Shown piece after piece: positions 60,504 through 64,000 of a stretch of DNA of 64,000 nucleotides. How positions within the stretch are numbered: position 1 is the stretch's first letter; every line of letters begins with the position of its first letter. A program made the translations under genes and the position numbers. The notes under the pieces are model-generated. The model worked only from the letters and a program-made list of their open reading frames with translations, did no database searches and was not told the DNA's origin. Source of the DNA: Gammaproteobacteria bacterium (GTDB lineage Bacteria; Pseudomonadota; Gammaproteobacteria; Thiotrichales; Thiotrichaceae); contig JAHJJD010000049.1 of NCBI GenBank assembly GCA_018822845.1, positions 1 through 64,000 of the forward strand, in the 5' to 3' direction.

Positions 60504-62750
60504 ATGTTAGGGAACCTGTTCAAGCCGAAATGGCAACACACGGACGCGAAAGTACGCATCCAGGCGCTGGACTCGCTGGCTGGCGACAGCGTGGAAATGA
60601 TCAAGCTGGCGCAAACCGACCCGCACAGCACAGTGCGCATGGAAGCTGTCGTTCGCCTGACCCATCTGCCCACACTGGTGCAGCTTGGCCATGCCGCCGG
60701 TTCCATCGGTGAGCGCGCCCGCCAGCGGCTCATCGGCCTTGCTTCCAGCGACCACCATCATGACCATTTGCTGGCTGATGTTTTCCACTGGTTGCAAAAT
60801 CCTGCCCTGCTGCGCAGCATCGCCCGCGACCCCATGCGTGGCATCAAGCTGCGCCATCACGCCATCGGCGTACTGGAAGATCAGGAACTGCTGTTTACCA
60901 TCGCCAACAACGAAACATCCAGGGAAATCCAGTTTCTGGCTGCCAGCCGCATCAGCGACCTGGACCAACTGAAAACACTGGAAAAGACCCACGGCAAGAA
61001 TAACAAGCGCCTGCGCCAACTCCTCAAGGAACGCATGGAGCAGGAGCAGAAACAGCAGCAACAGCAAGCCCACATCGAAAACCTGTGCAGCGAAGCCGAA
61101 ACGCTGGGCAAAAACAGCAGCTGGGAACAGGACAAAACCCGCGCCCGCGTCCTCCAGCAAAGCTGGAACCAGATAGCGAAGCAGGCAGACACCAGCCAGC
61201 AACAACGTTTTGACAGCGCACTGGAAGAGTTCCGCCAACGTCTGGCCGTTTACACAGCCGAACAAGCTGAACGCAACCGCCTGCGCGCAGAACAGGAAGC
61301 AGAACAGGCTCGCCTGCAAGCCGAAGCCCAATTGCTGGCAGAACAGGCCGCCCAGGCCGAACGTGAAAGACTCGAACAAACACAACAACAACAGGCTGAA
61401 GAACGCAGACGCATCAAGCAGCAGCAGGAACAACGGGAAGAAGCCTTAAAAAACCTGCATAATGACCTGAAAAAACTGGAATCCCTCCTTGAGGAAGAGC
61501 AGTACGGTGAAGCCATCGACCTGCATAACCACTTCACACAGCGCATCAAGGAAACACCTGACTTACCCGGCAAGGACAAGGCATTCTTCCATCGCCGCAT
61601 CCAGATGCTCGCCCCCTACATCCACGAATTGCAGGACTGGCGTCGCTGGGGCACTGATCAGGTACGCAAGCAACTGATTGAAACTGCCGAACACCTGCGC
61701 ACAGACGATGGGCTTGACCCGGTAGAACGCGCCAAGCAAGTACAGGCGCTGCGCGATGAATGGCGCAAGCTTGCCCACATGGAGCCCGGCCAGCAACGCG
61801 CCCTATGGAAAGAATTTGACGCCAATGCCAGCGCCGCTTACGAGCCCAGCAAACAGCATTTCAATGAACAGGCGCAGCAACGCGAAGCCAACCTTGCCGC
61901 CCGCAACCAACTCTGCGCCCAACTGGAAACCCTGGAAACGGCGACCGACTGGGAAAATGTCGACTGGCGCACCTTGCAAGCCGAGGTCAACAAACTGCGC
62001 AAGCAGTGGAAGACTGCCGGGAATATCAACCACAAGGACTGGAAACAGGTAAACCAGCGCTTCAACGCCGCCATGGACATGCTGGAAAGCCACTTCAAGG
62101 TTGAACGTGAGCGCAACTGGCAGGAACGTGCACAACTGGTCACTGAAGCCCAGGCACTGCTGGAAAACGCTGATACCCAGCAAGCCATTGAGCAAGCCAA
62201 GGAATTGCAGTCACACTGGCAGATTACCCTGGCCTCCCGCCCCGCTGACGAACAGCGCCTGTGGAAACAGTTCCGTGAGCCGATCGACGCACTGTTTGCC
62301 CGCTCCCGTGAAGAGCGCCAGCAGAAACGCGCTGAATACGATTCCCATCAGGCCGAAGCTGCCCGTCTGGAAGCCGAGAAACGTCAACGCGAACTGGAAC
62401 GCCAGCAACAAAAGCAGGCAGAACTGGCTGCGCTGACCGAACAATCCGCCGCGCAGAAACAGGCGGACACTGATCCGGCCATTCAGGCTGACAATCAGGC
62501 CAAAGGTGAACAACTGTGCATGCAGATGGAAATCCTGCTGGAACTCGACACCCCAACCGAATTCCAGAAAGCGCGCATGCAATACCAGCTAGCCAAACTG
62601 TCAGAAGCCATGCTCAGCCGTAAGGAAACAGCCAGCCCGGCAAGCCAGGCGCTGGATCTGTTGAAACAGTGGTATGCATTGGGCGGAATGCCAGCAGACG
62701 CATTTGCCAGCCAGACCGCCCGCATCGAAACAATCAGGCAGGTTCTGTAG
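60504..62750 (+). CDS. DUF349 coiled-coil protein
   Basis: The 748-residue protein is counted from the ATG at 60504 (MLGNLFKPKWQHTDAKVRIQ). The N-terminal 180 residues look like HEAT-type helical repeats (RIQALDSLAGDSVEMIKLAQTD, RMEAVVRLTHLPTL). A glutamine/glutamate-rich coiled coil covers about 175-320. DUF349 repeats follow (LRDEWRKLAHMEPGQQRALWKEFD, LRKQWKTAGNINHKDWKQVNQRF, LQSHWQI...LWKQFREPID). The family's role is unknown. The gene starts 24 bases after metG, so the two may be co-transcribed. It overlaps rdgC by 17 bases at the 3' end. Confidence 0.88.
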   Translation: MLGNLFKPKWQHTDAKVRIQALDSLAGDSVEMIKLAQTDPHSTVRMEAVVRLTHLPTLVQLGHAAGSIGERARQRLIGLASSDHHHDHLLADVFHWLQNPALLRSIARDPMRGIKLRHHAIGVLEDQELLFTIANNETSREIQFLAASRISDLDQLKTLEKTHGKNNKRLRQLLKERMEQEQKQQQQQAHIENLCSEAETLGKNSSWEQDKTRARVLQQSWNQIAKQADTSQQQRFDSALEEFRQRLAVYTAEQAERNRLRAEQEAEQARLQAEAQLLAEQAAQAERERLEQTQQQQAEERRRIKQQQEQREEALKNLHNDLKKLESLLEEEQYGEAIDLHNHFTQRIKETPDLPGKDKAFFHRRIQMLAPYIHELQDWRRWGTDQVRKQLIETAEHLRTDDGLDPVERAKQVQALRDEWRKLAHMEPGQQRALWKEFDANASAAYEPSKQHFNEQAQQREANLAARNQLCAQLETLETATDWENVDWRTLQAEVNKLRKQWKTAGNINHKDWKQVNQRFNAAMDMLESHFKVERERNWQERAQLVTEAQALLENADTQQAIEQAKELQSHWQITLASRPADEQRLWKQFREPIDALFARSREERQQKRAEYDSHQAEAARLEAEKRQRELERQQQKQAELAALTEQSAAQKQADTDPAIQADNQAKGEQLCMQMEILLELDTPTEFQKARMQYQLAKLSEAMLSRKETASPASQALDLLKQWYALGGMPADAFASQTARIETIRQVL

Positions 62751-63666
62751 AAGAATCTGCCACCTCTTCCCCGTTAAAACAGCGCATCAGGTCAGCCAGC
62801 ATGCGGCTGACTTCGCCTGTCATCAGCGCGAACTCGATGTCCAGCTTTTCTGCATGAGACTGTGGGTCAGCATCCTTGAGGCTTTCTTCCAGCACATCCA
62901 GGAAACGCACCCGGCGGATACCCAGATCGTCGCCCAGGATGAAACTGATTTTCTCATCCCACACCAGCCCCAGTTTTGAAACCATCTTGCCTGCCGCCAG
63001 ATTGGCCTGTACTTCTTCTGCCGTGAGCTCGTGGCGCTTGAATACCGCCACACTTTGCTCTTCACCCTGACTGCGCAACTCGCAATCTTCACCGAGGGCA
63101 AACGGGGCAGGCAGACTGCTTTCATCCGCCAGCCATTGCGTCATCAGACTGGCCGGGCTGCTATCGGTCTTGGGGGGAACCACTGGCAAACTGCCAATGG
63201 TACTGCGCAGCAAATGGGTCAGGCGCTCACCCTGCGTATTGGAAGAAGTATTGATCACCATCCAGCCGTGCTGTGGATCAATCCATGCATCAATCTTTTT
63301 GGTACGGGTGAAAGCCTGCGGGAGTAATTCAAATTCGATTTCGTCGCGCAAATCCTGTTTCTCGCGCTTGCCGATCTTGCGCCCTTCCTTTTCCTCGATT
63401 TCGGCGACGGTGGCATCCAGCTCTTCACGGATGACAGAAGCAGGCAGCATCCGCTCCTGATGTCCCAGTGTCAGCAGCAGGTAGCCGTTGGCTGCGTGCA
63501 CCAACTGATCGCTGTTTCTGCCGAAGGGAGAAGTCCAGCCGGAATTTTCGCGCTGTTCCTTGCCACAACCCTGGAATGGCCGTGATTCCAGCGCTTCATG
63601 CAATTCTTCGGGGGAAAGGGTGAACTCGCTGCTGAACTGGAGCAGGTACAGGTTTTTAAACCACAT
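62734..63666 (-). CDS. rdgC: Recombination-associated protein RdgC
   Basis: The 310-residue protein forms a ring-shaped dimer around DNA and limits RecA activity. It begins MWFKNLYLLQFSSEFTLSPEELHEAL and contains GWTSPFGRNSDQLVHAANGYLLLTL, KEQRE...KIGKREKQDLRDEIEFELLPQAFTRT and HGWMVINTSSNTQGERLTHLLR, all typical of RdgC. The length is normal. It is convergent with the DUF349 gene and is restricted to beta- and gammaproteobacteria, which supports the host assignment. Confidence 0.97.
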   Translation of the reverse strand: MWFKNLYLLQFSSEFTLSPEELHEALESRPFQGCGKEQRENSGWTSPFGRNSDQLVHAANGYLLLTLGHQERMLPASVIREELDATVAEIEEKEGRKIGKREKQDLRDEIEFELLPQAFTRTKKIDAWIDPQHGWMVINTSSNTQGERLTHLLRSTIGSLPVVPPKTDSSPASLMTQWLADESSLPAPFALGEDCELRSQGEEQSVAVFKRHELTAEEVQANLAAGKMVSKLGLVWDEKISFILGDDLGIRRVRFLDVLEESLKDADPQSHAEKLDIEFALMTGEVSRMLADLMRCFNGEEVADSSTEPA

Positions 63667-63725
63667 GGCACGGCCTTTTATTGATTAAGTGGAAGCCGGA
63701 TTATGCCGGAGAACACCCCCCAAAC

Positions 63726-64000
63726 TCAAACAAACGGTATTGTGCCAAAGCTGCTCCATGGGTTACCACAGCGTAACCAGTTCTGCGCCAATGAGCCATA
63801 TACGGCGCGGTAATCCTGGGTAACGTGCAGGTTGCCACCTGCATCCAGCTCGTTCAGGCGCGGCGCATCGCCGTAGATGCCGCCACGTACCTTGCCACCC
63901 ATCACCAGTTGCACAGAAGCGCTACCATGATCAGTGCCACCCCCGTGATTTTCCTGTACCCGGCGACCAAACTCTGAATAGGTCACGAGCAGCACATCAT
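63726..64000 (-). CDS. DUF1501 family protein, C-terminal part (runs off the window)
   Basis: The reading frame is open to the right edge, so only the last 91 residues are visible. DVLLVTYSEFGRRVQENHGGGTDHGSASVQLVMGG is the conserved C-terminal signature of DUF1501 (a sulfatase/alkaline phosphatase-like fold). GKVRGGIYGDAPRLNELDAGGNLHVTQDYRAVYGSL follows. Such proteins usually carry a Tat signal and are exported, often paired with a DUF1800 gene, which cannot be checked here. Confidence 0.85.
   Translation of the reverse strand, partial: DVLLVTYSEFGRRVQENHGGGTDHGSASVQLVMGGKVRGGIYGDAPRLNELDAGGNLHVTQDYRAVYGSLAQNWLRCGNPWSSFGTIPFV

Overview
The window reads as a chromosomal segment of a gammaproteobacterium. 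The evidence is the thrS-infC-rpmI-rplT-pheS-pheT-ihfA-merR order, hflKC-DUF2065-hisZ-purA, guaBA, rdgC, an RpfE-type protein and a ChpB/ChpS-type toxin pair. A small periplasmic protein resembling SoxK (SoxXA-binding) and a Sat-CysC fusion hint at a sulfur-oxidising relative such as Thiothrix. That genus-level guess is inference.

Layout. 0-7 kb: guaB-guaA (purine synthesis), the SoxK-like protein, xseA, an RpfE-type protein, a truncated regulator, chpS-chpB and tRNA-Pro(GGG). 7-15 kb: the translation operon thrS-infC-rpmI-rplT-pheST-ihfA-merR, all on the minus strand, headed by tRNA-Val(GAC). Here infC appears to use an ATC start codon that the ORF track misses. 15-18 kb: a Sat-CysC fusion with a degenerate ATP-sulfurylase motif, and a CpsB-type polysaccharide phosphatase. 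18-25 kb: serS, glcDEF, a candidate small RNA, a Nudix hydrolase, tgt and a PhoB-like regulator. 26-35 kb: a ketohexokinase-like kinase, a secreted trypsin-like protease, a TPR membrane protein, hflKC, DUF2065, hisZ, purA and tcdA. 35-42 kb: a hybrid sensor kinase, a methyltransferase, dcd interrupted by an in-frame HNH intein, a LEA-type lipoprotein and Mrp/ApbC. 42-53 kb: a type I restriction-modification locus (hsdM, hsdS, hsdR) that also carries a REP-associated transposase (RAYT), a winged-helix protein, an AlbA_2/HATPase protein and an M48-like metallopeptidase. 53-64 kb: VanW, a GarR-like reductase, a methyltransferase, DUF2007, a TlpA-like thioredoxin, an SLC1-type symporter, metG, a DUF349 protein, rdgC and the end of a DUF1501 gene.

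The most striking theme is palindromic repeats. At least three families occur: GTAGGGGC palindromes, AATCCCCC/CCCCTC hairpins, and TTCGACTCCGCTCAG repeats. They lie between genes and also inside coding sequences, where they are read as in-frame peptides (MetG, TcdA, the RpfE-type protein, RAYT) or supply stop and start codons (HsdM and RAYT). The RAYT gene among four copies of one palindrome is a plausible mobiliser of that family. The AT-rich target-recognition domains of hsdS, the extra AlbA/HATPase gene and the intein make 39-53 kb the most dynamic part of the window.
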